From assembly GCA_902537055.1 (NCBI GenBank), contig CACAZW010000003.1:1-64000 (forward strand): a stretch of DNA of 64,000 nt, in the 5' to 3' direction. The stretch's first letter is position 1. Each line of letters starts with the position of its first letter. The position numbers were made by a program, and so were the translations under genes. The notes beneath the pieces are model-generated. The model did no database searches, was not told the origin of the DNA, and saw only the letters and a program-made list of their open reading frames with translations. This stretch comes from an uncultured Pelagibacteraceae bacterium. Its GTDB lineage: Bacteria; Pseudomonadota; Alphaproteobacteria; Pelagibacterales; Pelagibacteraceae. This document shows, piece by piece, positions 55,283-64,000 of the stretch.

Positions 55283-56303
55283 AAAAATTTCATTAGATAA
55301 ATTTATTTACAAATCTTTGTATGACAAGGATAATGGTTATTATATTAAAAAAAATCCTTTCGGAAAAAAAGGTGATTACATAACATCTCCGAATATTTCT
55401 GTTCTTTTTTCAGAAATGATATCTATTTGGTTAATTTCATTTTGGGAGAATTTAAAAAAGCCAAAAAAAATAAATATTGTAGAGCTGGGTGCAGGTAATG
55501 GTGAGATGATGTCGCAAATTATACAAACTTTAAATAATTTTAAGGAAATTAGTTTATCTGCCAATTTCTTAATTTTAGAAAAAAGTCCATTGCTGATAAA
55601 AATTCAGAAAAGTAAAATAGATAAGAAAAAAGCAAGTTGGATTAGAAATTTAAGAGAAATTCCAAAAGCTCCAACTATATTCTTGGCTAATGAATTTTTT
55701 GATGCATTTCCTATCAAGCAGTTTTTAAAGAAAAGCAATAATTGGTATGAAAAATATGTAGCATACAAAAAAAATAAGTTTGAAGTTTGTGATCAAAAAG
55801 TGTCGTCAAAAATAATTGAGAGATATTTAGGTAAGGATATAAAAAAAGAAAAATTTGTTGAATATTCACCTTCAGCAATGAAATTTGTTAACGAAATAGG
55901 GAATTTTATTTTCAAAAATAATGGTGGTTTATTAATGATAGACTATGGCTTTACCAGTGGAAAAATGAAAAATACTTTGCAAAGTGTTGAGAAGCATAGA
56001 AAAATTAGTTTTTTAGAAAATCCCTATAATTCAGATATTACTCATTTAATAAATTTTAAAATGTACGAGAAAGAGTTTGCAAATTCTAATTTGAAATCTT
56101 TAATAACAACCCAAGGTAATTTCTTAATGAAATTAGGAATATTAAAAAGAGCTGAGATTATAAGTAAAAATTTACAATTTAGTAAGAAAGCTGACATATT
56201 TTATAGAATAAAAAGATTAATTGATGCAAAATATATGGGCTCTTTGTTTAAAGTATTATTTGTAAGCAAATCCAAAAATAATTTTAATTTGGGTTTTAAG
56301 TGA
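55263..56303 (+). CDS. MidA/NDUFAF7-family SAM-dependent methyltransferase
   Basis: GDYITSPNISVLFSEMI, IVELGAGNGEMM, FLANEFFDAFPIKQF, GGLLMIDYGF. Confidence 0.93.
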   Translation: MLIGQNKKISLDKFIYKSLYDKDNGYYIKKNPFGKKGDYITSPNISVLFSEMISIWLISFWENLKKPKKINIVELGAGNGEMMSQIIQTLNNFKEISLSANFLILEKSPLLIKIQKSKIDKKKASWIRNLREIPKAPTIFLANEFFDAFPIKQFLKKSNNWYEKYVAYKKNKFEVCDQKVSSKIIERYLGKDIKKEKFVEYSPSAMKFVNEIGNFIFKNNGGLLMIDYGFTSGKMKNTLQSVEKHRKISFLENPYNSDITHLINFKMYEKEFANSNLKSLITTQGNFLMKLGILKRAEIISKNLQFSKKADIFYRIKRLIDAKYMGSLFKVLFVSKSKNNFNLGFK

Positions 56304-57052
56304 TTAAGTCAAAAATTTTTAGAGATCAAAAATCCATTTCACATTATTTTTTTAATAGATTGGGTGGCACCTCAAAAGGAATTTACAAAAGTTTAAATTG
56401 TGGAAAAGGTTCAAAAGATAAAATTGCTAATATAAGTAAAAATTTAAAAATAGTTTCGAAAAAAATAGGCTGCACAAGTGGAAATCTAGTTTCTCTTAAT
56501 CAAATTCACAGTAATAAAGTTTACAAAATAAGTGGTATTCCAAAAAAAAGATTGACTGGAGACGCGATGATTACAAATAAGCGAAATATTGCGATTAGTA
56601 TACTCACTGCAGATTGTGCACCAATTCTAATTATAGAAAAAAAGCAAAAATTTGTTGGTGCAATACATGCTGGGTGGAAAGGTGCTTTTAAAGGAATAAT
56701 AAAAAAAACAATCCAACTTTTAAAAAAAAATGGATGCTCAGAGAAAGATATGATTGCTTGCATTGGGCCATGTATAAAAAAAAATAACTACGAAGTAAAA
56801 AATGATTTTTTTAAATTATTTAAGGATAAGAATAAAAAAAATGTGAATTTCTTTACATTTAAAAAGAAAAAAATTTATTTTGATTTAAGCGAGTATATAA
56901 AATCTCAATTTTATGAAAATGGAGTTAAAAAAATAGATATAATAAGGAAAGATACCTACGCTATAGAAAATAACTTTTTTAGTTCTAGAAGATCAAAAAA
57001 AAATAAGCATAACGATTATGGTAGAAATATTTCTGCAATTATGATTAAATAA
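56300..57052 (+). CDS. pgeF: PgeF/YfiH (laccase-domain) family protein
   Basis: NQIHSNKVYKI, GDAMITNKRNIAISILTADCAPILI, VGAIHAGWKGAFKGI, CIGPCI. Confidence 0.95.
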   Translation: MIKSKIFRDQKSISHYFFNRLGGTSKGIYKSLNCGKGSKDKIANISKNLKIVSKKIGCTSGNLVSLNQIHSNKVYKISGIPKKRLTGDAMITNKRNIAISILTADCAPILIIEKKQKFVGAIHAGWKGAFKGIIKKTIQLLKKNGCSEKDMIACIGPCIKKNNYEVKNDFFKLFKDKNKKNVNFFTFKKKKIYFDLSEYIKSQFYENGVKKIDIIRKDTYAIENNFFSSRRSKKNKHNDYGRNISAIMIK

Positions 57053-57062
57053 GCAATCTCGG

Positions 57063-57995
57063 ATGAAAATTCTCACAGGAAACAGTAATAAACATCTTAG
57101 TCAAAAAATATCTAAATTTTTAAAAAATAGACTAGTAAATTCAAATATAAGAAAATTTGCAGACGGAGAAATCTATGTCGAAATTAATGAGAATATTAGA
57201 GGCAATAGTATTTTTTTAATTCAATCCGTTTCATCTCCTGCAAATGACAATTTAATGGAATTACTACTATCGATTGACGCTTTAAAAAGATCATCGGCCA
57301 AAAACATAACTGCAGTGATCCCATATTTTGGATATGCAAGACAAGATAGAAAGGTGGTTCCTAGAACATCTATATCTGCAAAACTTGTATCTAATCTTAT
57401 TGCAAAGGCAGGTGCAGACAGAGTCGTTACAGTTGATTTACATTCGGGACAAATTCAAGGATTTTTTGATATTCCTGTAGATAACTTATTTGCAACTCCA
57501 ATATTTGCTAGACACATAAAAAAGAAATTAAAAAAAAATAATATAATCTGTGTTGCTCCAGATGTCGGTGGCACCGCAAGAGCAAGGGCTTTAGGAAAAT
57601 TGTTAAATGTAGATTTAGCAATAGTAGACAAAAGAAGACCCGCTCCTGGAAAGTCAGAAGTAATGAATGTAATTGGAAATGTGAAAAATAAAACTTGTAT
57701 ATTAGTTGATGATATAATCGACTCTGGTGGAACAATTGTAAATGCAGCTTCTGAATTAAAAAAAAGAGGAGCTAAAGATGTTCACGTGTATGTAACACAT
57801 GGAGTATTAAGTGGTAATGCTGTTGAAAAAATTAAGAAATCTTCGATAAAAAATTTAGTTGTAACTGATACAATAGATAATTCAATGAAAGTTAAAAAAG
57901 CTAAGAATATTGAGGTATTAACAATCTCTAATTTGGTTGGAGAAGCTATAAAAAGAATATCAAATTCTACTTCAGTATCAGATCTATTTAAATAA
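57063..57995 (+). CDS. prs: Ribose-phosphate pyrophosphokinase
   Basis: FADGEIYVEINENIRG, VIPYFGYARQDRK, TVDLHSGQIQGFFDIPVDNL, CILVDDIIDSGGTIVNAA. Confidence 0.98.
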   Translation: MKILTGNSNKHLSQKISKFLKNRLVNSNIRKFADGEIYVEINENIRGNSIFLIQSVSSPANDNLMELLLSIDALKRSSAKNITAVIPYFGYARQDRKVVPRTSISAKLVSNLIAKAGADRVVTVDLHSGQIQGFFDIPVDNLFATPIFARHIKKKLKKNNIICVAPDVGGTARARALGKLLNVDLAIVDKRRPAPGKSEVMNVIGNVKNKTCILVDDIIDSGGTIVNAASELKKRGAKDVHVYVTHGVLSGNAVEKIKKSSIKNLVVTDTIDNSMKVKKAKNIEVLTISNLVGEAIKRISNSTSVSDLFK

Positions 57996-58040
57996 TTTAC
58001 TTGTAAAATTTAGTTTCATAAGTTAAAAACCCGACACTTT

Positions 58041-58757
58041 ATGAGTTTATTAGCAGCCACAATAAGAGAGACAAAAACTAAGGGTGAAGTAAAATCACTT
58101 AGAAGTAAAGGTATGGTTCCAGGAATTATTTATGGAGGAGAAGAGCCAAATCAAAAAATCTCTGTCTCTGTTAAAGAAGTAAAAAATTTATTAAATAAAG
58201 AAAATATTTTATCAAATATAATTTCAATTAATATTGAAGGAAAAGAACAAAAAGTTTTACCAAGAGTTATTGATTTTGATACGGTTACAGATGAGCCCAT
58301 ACATTTAGATTTTTTAAGAATTGTTAAAGGTGCGAAAGTAATTTTAGAAATTCCAGTTAAATTTATAAACCACGAATTGTCACCAGGATTAAAAAGAGGT
58401 GGGGTTTTGAATATCGTAAGACGTAAAGTTGAATTAAGATGTCCTACAGAAAATATACCAACAGAGTTAGTTGTAGATTTAAATAACTTAGATATTGGAG
58501 CAAGTATTAAAATATCTTTTATAAATTTACCTGAAAATGTAACGCCTACAATTCAAGGAAGAGACTTTGTAATCGCAACCGTCGCAGCACCAACGGTTGT
58601 TAAAGAGCCTGAAAAACCAGCAGAAGCTGAGGGAGAAGGTGGGGAAGCTGTGGAGGCAGCTGCGGATGGAGATGCTAAATCTGAAGAAGGTGCAGAAAAA
58701 GCTGCAGATGGTGATAAAGGAAAAGAAGAAGGAAAAGCTCCAGCAGAGAAAAAATAA
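58041..58757 (+). CDS. rplY: 50S ribosomal protein L25/CTC
   Basis: LRSKGMVPGIIYGG, HLDFLRI, GGVLNIVRRKVELRCP; acidic Ala/Glu-rich C-terminal tail. Confidence 0.95.
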   Translation: MSLLAATIRETKTKGEVKSLRSKGMVPGIIYGGEEPNQKISVSVKEVKNLLNKENILSNIISINIEGKEQKVLPRVIDFDTVTDEPIHLDFLRIVKGAKVILEIPVKFINHELSPGLKRGGVLNIVRRKVELRCPTENIPTELVVDLNNLDIGASIKISFINLPENVTPTIQGRDFVIATVAAPTVVKEPEKPAEAEGEGGEAVEAAADGDAKSEEGAEKAADGDKGKEEGKAPAEKK

Positions 58758-58785
58758 TAATCTGTGAAAATAATAATAAAATAAA

Positions 58786-59346
58786 ATGTTGTTACTCGTA
58801 GGTTTGGGTAATCCAACCCCAAACAGTCATAATAATAGACATAATATAGGTTTTAAAGTTGTAGATGCTATAAATCAAAAATTTGGTCTTTCAAAGCAAA
58901 AGCCAAAATTTAAGGGTTTACTTACAACAGGTAATATTGGGGAAAAGAAAATTTATGCTATCAAACCTCTGACTTTCATGAACAACTCAGGAATATGTAT
59001 CAGAGAATTACTAGAATATTTCAAAATAGATGCAGAGGATGTGATTGTTTTTCATGATGATCTAGATGTAGAATTTGGAAAAATAAAGGCAAAATTTGGT
59101 GGATCAAGTGCAGGTCACAATGGAGTTGCTTCAATTGATAAATTTATTGGAAAAGACTATTCAAGAGTGAGGATTGGGATTGGAAAGCCAGAGAATAAAA
59201 TGTCTGTATCAGACTTTGTTTTAAATGATTTTTCTGATGATGAACAAGAACACTTAGAAAAAATTACTCACAATATAATAGACTCTATTGCTATTTTGAT
59301 AGATAAAAAATTAGATTTATTCTCAAGCAAAGTTAACAATAATTAA
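58786..59346 (+). CDS. pth: Peptidyl-tRNA hydrolase
   Basis: LLVGLGNPTPNSHNNRHNIGFKVVD, KPLTFMNNSG, VFHDDLDVEFGKIKAKFGGSSAGHNGVASI. Confidence 0.98.
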   Translation: MLLLVGLGNPTPNSHNNRHNIGFKVVDAINQKFGLSKQKPKFKGLLTTGNIGEKKIYAIKPLTFMNNSGICIRELLEYFKIDAEDVIVFHDDLDVEFGKIKAKFGGSSAGHNGVASIDKFIGKDYSRVRIGIGKPENKMSVSDFVLNDFSDDEQEHLEKITHNIIDSIAILIDKKLDLFSSKVNNN

Positions 59347-60420
59347 ATGGGTTTTAAGTGTGGTATAGTTGGTTTACCAAATGTTGGTAAATCTACTTTA
59401 TTTAATGCACTTACAAATTCAAGTAAAGCTCAAGCAGCAAATTTTCCTTTCTGTACGATAGATCCAAATATAGGTGTAGTTCCTGTACCAGATTATAGGT
59501 TAGATGAATTGGTTAAAATTTCAAATTCAAAAAAAAAAATTAATACCACAATATCTTTTGTTGATATAGCAGGATTAGTCGAAGGAGCCTCTAAAGGTGA
59601 AGGATTAGGTAACAAATTCTTATCCCATATAAGAGAAGTAGATGCTGTTATTCATTTAATTAGATGTTTTGATTCAGATGATATTCAAAATGTAAATCCA
59701 ACAGTTGATCCAATTAGAGATTTAGAAATAATTGAAACAGAGATGTCTTTAGCAGATTTGGAATCTATTCAAAAAAGACTAGATAAGAAAAATAAAAAAA
59801 ATAATGATGAAAATCAAAACCAAATTCTAGAAAGAGCTCAGAATTTAATTAATAATAACGATGATATAAATAAATTATACGAAGAATTTGATAAAAAGGA
59901 TGTTAAATTATCAGGATTATTGTCAATAAAGCCTAAACTTTATGTTTGTAATGTTGACGAAAATAGCATTGATAAAGGCAATGATTATACAAAAAGTTTT
60001 ATTGAAAAATATGGTTCTAAAAACACTCTAACTATTTCAGCTGAAATAGAAAATCAATTAAATGAACTAGAAAATGAAGAAAGAAAAAACTATATGAAAA
60101 TGATCAACGTAGATGATACAGGATTAAATTTATTAATCAAAAAAGGATATGACCTTTTATCTTTAGAGACGTTTTTTACTTCAGGAGTTGAGGAGACAAG
60201 GGCTTGGACAATTAACAAAAATTGCATGGCACCTCAAGCAGCAGGTATAATTCATACAGATTTTGAAAAAGGTTTTATAAGAGCAGAAACTGTGTCTTAT
60301 CAAGATTTCGTTGGTAGTGGTGGTTGGTTAAAATCTAGAGAAAATGGTAAAATGAGATTAGAAGGTAAAGATTATATCGTTAAAGATGGCGATGTTCTAA
60401 ACTTTAGATTCAACACGTGA
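59347..60420 (+). CDS. ychF: Redox-regulated ATPase YchF
   Basis: GIVGLPNVGKSTLFNALT, NFPFCTIDPNIG, IAGLVEGASKGEGLGNKFLSHIREVDAV, C-terminal TGS. Confidence 0.98.
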   Translation: MGFKCGIVGLPNVGKSTLFNALTNSSKAQAANFPFCTIDPNIGVVPVPDYRLDELVKISNSKKKINTTISFVDIAGLVEGASKGEGLGNKFLSHIREVDAVIHLIRCFDSDDIQNVNPTVDPIRDLEIIETEMSLADLESIQKRLDKKNKKNNDENQNQILERAQNLINNNDDINKLYEEFDKKDVKLSGLLSIKPKLYVCNVDENSIDKGNDYTKSFIEKYGSKNTLTISAEIENQLNELENEERKNYMKMINVDDTGLNLLIKKGYDLLSLETFFTSGVEETRAWTINKNCMAPQAAGIIHTDFEKGFIRAETVSYQDFVGSGGWLKSRENGKMRLEGKDYIVKDGDVLNFRFNT

Positions 60421-61179
60421 CCATATCTTCTTCATTGTAAAGTAAACCAATACAGTCAATATTATCAAATAAGCTATAACTCTAAATCCTGTTTTATGTC
60501 TTTGCTCTAAATGTGGTTCCGCTGACCACATCAGAAAATTTGTAACATCTTTAGACATTTGCTCAGCTGTAGCTTTTGTTCCATCTGTATACTCAATTAA
60601 ATCATCAGATAAAGGAGCTGGCATTTTAATTTTATTACCATACATATACTTGTTGTAATAAACACCATCATCAAGTTCTACACCCTCTGGTGGTTCAGAA
60701 TATCCTAACAATAACGAATAAATATAATCTGCTCCGCCCTTTCTTGCCTTAACTAGAACAGACATATCTGGTGGATAAGCACCACCATTAGCAGCTTTAG
60801 CTTCTTGCTCATTAGCATATGGCATCACAAATTTATCAGACAATTTGGCTGGTCTTACAAACATTTCTCCAGTGCTGTCCGGACCATCTGTTACCTCAAA
60901 ACCTGCAGCTATTGCTTTGGCCTCTGCTTCAGAAAATTCTGGTCCACCCTTTTCTGCTAAATTTCTATAGGTTAAATATTTCATAGAATGGCAAGATGCA
61001 CATACTTCTGTATATACTTGATACCCCCTTTGTAATGAAGCTCTATCGAATTTTCCAAAGAGACCTTTGAAAGTCCATTTAGTTTCTAAAAAAGGAGGTG
61101 ATTTTTCAGCAGAGTTAGATGAATTTATTGCAATAATTGAGAATATAAATACAAGAAAAATATTTTTTAACTTACTCAC
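60397..61179 (-). CDS. petC: Cytochrome c1 (bc1 complex)
   Basis: [17 protein letters not shown] heme-binding Cxx[19 protein letters not shown]-terminal TM anchor. Confidence 0.97.
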   Translation of the reverse strand: MSKLKNIFLVFIFSIIAINSSNSAEKSPPFLETKWTFKGLFGKFDRASLQRGYQVYTEVCASCHSMKYLTYRNLAEKGGPEFSEAEAKAIAAGFEVTDGPDSTGEMFVRPAKLSDKFVMPYANEQEAKAANGGAYPPDMSVLVKARKGGADYIYSLLLGYSEPPEGVELDDGVYYNKYMYGNKIKMPAPLSDDLIEYTDGTKATAEQMSKDVTNFLMWSAEPHLEQRHKTGFRVIAYLIILTVLVYFTMKKIWSRVESKV

Positions 61180-62447
61180 TTTATTGTTTTTTCTATTTTT
61201 TCATCACTCCTTGCTGCAGCTAAATTTGGTGAGCCTCCTAAAACTGGTTCGGTAATACTCAAAGGCAGCGGGGTAGTTTTTTCTTTCCATCCTAAAACTG
61301 GAAGAATAATTAAAAAATGCGCAAAGTAATACGCTGTAGCAACTCTTGCAATTAACAAGTACAATCCTTCAGCTGGCATCGCCCCTACATATCCTAGAAT
61401 TAAAACATCAGCTACCAAGATCCAGTAGAACTGTCTAAATAACGGTCTGAAAACTGCTGATCTAACTTTTGACGTATCCAACCATGGTAAAGCAGCTAAA
61501 ATTAAAATAGCTGATAACATAGCAACAACACCCATAAGTTTATCAGGAACAGATCTCAAGATCGCATAAAAAGGTAATAGGTACCACTCAGGAACTATAT
61601 GAGCAGGAGTTACAAGTGGATCCGCCTCTATATAATTATCAGCATGACCTAAAATATTTGGCTGATAAAATACAAACAACGCAAAAACAATACAAAACAT
61701 TAATAACGCAAAAGCATCTTTAATTACGATGTATGGATGAAACGGAACTGTATCTTTAGAAGGTTTTTTAATATCAATACCAACTGGATTGTTATTTCCA
61801 GGAACATGTAACGCCCATATGTGGAGTACTACAAGCCCAAGTATTAAAAACGGTATTAAGTAATGAAGAGTAAAAAATCTTGTTAAAGTTGGATTGTCAA
61901 CTGAGTAACCACCCCATAACCAAGTTGTTATACTCTCCCCCACAAGTGGGATTGCACTAAATAAATTGGTTATTACTGTTGCTCCCCAAAAACTCATTTG
62001 TCCCCAAGGAAGAACATATCCCATAAAAGCAGCTGCCATCATTAACAGATAAATTATAATTCCAAGTATCCAAATTATTTCTCTAGGAGATTTATATGAT
62101 CCATAAAATAAAGATCTAAAAATATGAATATAAACTGCAAGGAAAAACATAGAAGCTCCATTTGCGTGAACATATCTTAACAACCATCCATAATTCACAT
62201 CTCTCATTATATGTTCTACACTGCTGAATGCCATATCTGCATGAGCAATGTAGTGCATAGCCAAAACTAATCCTGTAACTATTTGGGTAATTAAGCAAAA
62301 AGTTAATATCCCACCAAAAGTCCACCAGTAATTTAAATTTTTTGGTGTAGGGTAATCTGTTAAGTGATTTGCCAATGTAAGCAAAGGCAATCTATCATTA
62401 AACCATTTACCAAACTTTGAACTAGGTGTGTATTCGTGATCACTCAT
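61176..62447 (-). CDS. petB: Cytochrome b (bc1 complex)
   Basis: [78 protein letters not shown]. Confidence 0.98.
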   Translation of the reverse strand: MSDHEYTPSSKFGKWFNDRLPLLTLANHLTDYPTPKNLNYWWTFGGILTFCLITQIVTGLVLAMHYIAHADMAFSSVEHIMRDVNYGWLLRYVHANGASMFFLAVYIHIFRSLFYGSYKSPREIIWILGIIIYLLMMAAAFMGYVLPWGQMSFWGATVITNLFSAIPLVGESITTWLWGGYSVDNPTLTRFFTLHYLIPFLILGLVVLHIWALHVPGNNNPVGIDIKKPSKDTVPFHPYIVIKDAFALLMFCIVFALFVFYQPNILGHADNYIEADPLVTPAHIVPEWYLLPFYAILRSVPDKLMGVVAMLSAILILAALPWLDTSKVRSAVFRPLFRQFYWILVADVLILGYVGAMPAEGLYLLIARVATAYYFAHFLIILPVLGWKEKTTPLPLSITEPVLGGSPNLAAARSDEKIEKTIK

Positions 62448-62449
62448 AT

Positions 62450-62971
62450 TTATCCAATCTTAATCGTGTTAGTATTTACAAATTCATATTTAGGTATCTC
62501 CATATTAGTTGGAGCTGGTCCTTTTCTAATTCTACCAGATGTATCATAATGAGAACCATGGCAAGGACAAAACCAACCATCATAATCACCTTTATCTGTT
62601 AATGGAACACATCCTAGATGAGTACAAATCCCAAGCATCACTAACCATTCAGGATTCTTTGCTCTATCTTCATCTTTTTCAGGATGCTTAAGATCATTGA
62701 CGTCAACTGCTCTCGCTTTTTTAATTTCATCATCCGTTCTTCTCTTTATAAAAACAGGTTTACCTCTCCAAAGAACCGTTAAAGATTGTCCGGGTTGCAT
62801 TGAACTTACATCTACCTCTGTGCTTGCTAATGCTTTTACAGAGGCATCTGGGTTCATTTGATCGACTAATGGCCAAACAGCAGCACCTACTCCAACTGCA
62901 CCTGCTGCGGCAGTAGCAGTAAACAAGAAATCTCTTCTGTTGGTCTTTTTTTCGTCTTTTTGATCTGACAT
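62450..62971 (-). CDS. petA: Rieske iron-sulfur subunit (bc1 complex)
   Basis: TAT-like [24 protein letters not shown] and CPCHGSHYD cluster motifs. Confidence 0.98.
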   Translation of the reverse strand: MSDQKDEKKTNRRDFLFTATAAAGAVGVGAAVWPLVDQMNPDASVKALASTEVDVSSMQPGQSLTVLWRGKPVFIKRRTDDEIKKARAVDVNDLKHPEKDEDRAKNPEWLVMLGICTHLGCVPLTDKGDYDGWFCPCHGSHYDTSGRIRKGPAPTNMEIPKYEFVNTNTIKIG

Positions 62972-63031
62972 CTTTAATATTTTATAAATTTGGTAATATA
63001 TGATTTCATATAATAAAAAAGAGATATTTCT

Positions 63032-63508
63032 ATGGTAACAATGACACAGAAACCTTTAAAACACGGTCTAAAAGTAGCTCTATATCAGCCGGATATTCCT
63101 CAAAATACAGCTTCAATTATTCGAACTTGTTCTTGCCTAGGGGCTAGTTTAGAAATCATTGAACCTTGTGGGTTTTTATTTAGCGATAAAAGGTTCAAGA
63201 GAGTTGTTATGGATTATTTAGATTACAGTGAAATTAAATTTTACAAGAGCCCTAAAGAATTCTTTGATGAAAATAGTAAAAATAGAGTAGTTTTAATGAC
63301 AACAAAAGCTAGCAAAGTTTATACAAAGTTTAAATTTAAGCATAATGATATATTGCTCTTTGGCAGAGAAAGTGCTGGTGTTCCAGAAGATGTACATTCT
63401 AAGGTTAATGAAAGAATTAAGATTCCAATGCTAAAAAATAAAAGATCTTTAAACATTTCAATATCAGTGGCCATAGGAGCTTCAGAATTTATAAGACAGT
63501 TAGGTTAA
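63032..63508 (+). CDS. trmL: tRNA (cytidine/uridine-34-2'-O)-methyltransferase TrmL
   Basis: [59 protein letters not shown]. Confidence 0.94.
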   Translation: MVTMTQKPLKHGLKVALYQPDIPQNTASIIRTCSCLGASLEIIEPCGFLFSDKRFKRVVMDYLDYSEIKFYKSPKEFFDENSKNRVVLMTTKASKVYTKFKFKHNDILLFGRESAGVPEDVHSKVNERIKIPMLKNKRSLNISISVAIGASEFIRQLG

Positions 63509-64000
63509 ATGGATCAATACATAAAAAAGAAATTAGCAAAAAATTGGTTTAAAACTTTACAAGAAGTGCTTTGTAGAGAAATAGAGGAAAAAGAGGGCAA
63601 AAAAACCAAATTTAAAATTACTAATTGGAATAGAAGTAAAAGTAATGATGAAGGTGGAGGACAATATAGAATTTTAGAAAATGGTAAAATTTTTGATAAA
63701 GTTGGAGTAAATTTTTCAGAAGTTTATGGAAAATTTTCACATGAATTTAAAAATAAAGTTCCAGGCACTAAAACAAGCTCTAAATTTTGGGCATCTGGAA
63801 TATCTGTTGTTATGCATATGAAAAATCCTCATGTACCGGCAATGCATTTTAACACGAGGTATATAGTTACTTCATTTGGTTGGTTTGGAGGTGGAATGGA
63901 TGTTACACCTTGTATGAAAGATAAGAAATTAGAAAATTGGTTTCATTCAGAACTAAAAAAATCATGTAATAGACATAACAAAAATTATTACAAAAAATAT
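63509..64000 (+). CDS. hemF: Coproporphyrinogen III oxidase, aerobic (3' end outside window)
   Basis: Frame open to the window end: GVNFSEVYGKF, SSKFWASGISVVMHMKNPHVPAMHFNTRYI, GWFGGGMDVTPC. Confidence 0.93.
   Translation, partial: MDQYIKKKLAKNWFKTLQEVLCREIEEKEGKKTKFKITNWNRSKSNDEGGGQYRILENGKIFDKVGVNFSEVYGKFSHEFKNKVPGTKTSSKFWASGISVVMHMKNPHVPAMHFNTRYIVTSFGWFGGGMDVTPCMKDKKLENWFHSELKKSCNRHNKNYYKKY

Noticed and set aside
58553-58822. Minus ORF antisense to rplY/pth, Ser/Ala/Pro-rich
   Set aside because: Mirror image of the GC-rich acidic tail of L25; low complexity.

Overview
The window looks like a compact, AT-rich alphaproteobacterial chromosome of SAR11/Pelagibacter type (inferred from gene content and composition, not from a database search). 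It is almost entirely coding. It contains uvrD (5'-truncated by the window), an M24 aminopeptidase, ligA, bamD, lpxC, and a complete mur/fts (dcw) cluster on the minus strand. That cluster has a MurE-MurF fusion and ftsZ placed between mraZ and rsmH. These are followed by rnpB, an amidase, mlaA/mlaC, rpoD, dnaG, yqeY, carAB, trxB, an aminotransferase, uvrB, folB, uvrC, pgsA, ilvE, a MarR/response-regulator/histidine-kinase set, lgt, prs, rplY, pth, ychF, petABC, trmL and a truncated hemF. The least ordinary part is 27.6-29.9 kb. There, a ~2 kb island is bounded by an intact CAU tRNA and a perfect 41-bp copy of that tRNA's 5' half. Inside both ends are 12-bp GGTTGGTAAAA-type direct repeats. The island also has an ORF resembling only the arm-binding N-terminus of a tyrosine integrase, and one cargo methyltransferase. 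Next to it is a tRNA-Val(GAC) whose T-loop (AGCGTAA) and D-loop lack the usual TTC and GG signatures. Its first nucleotide is also the last base of the rpoD stop codon.
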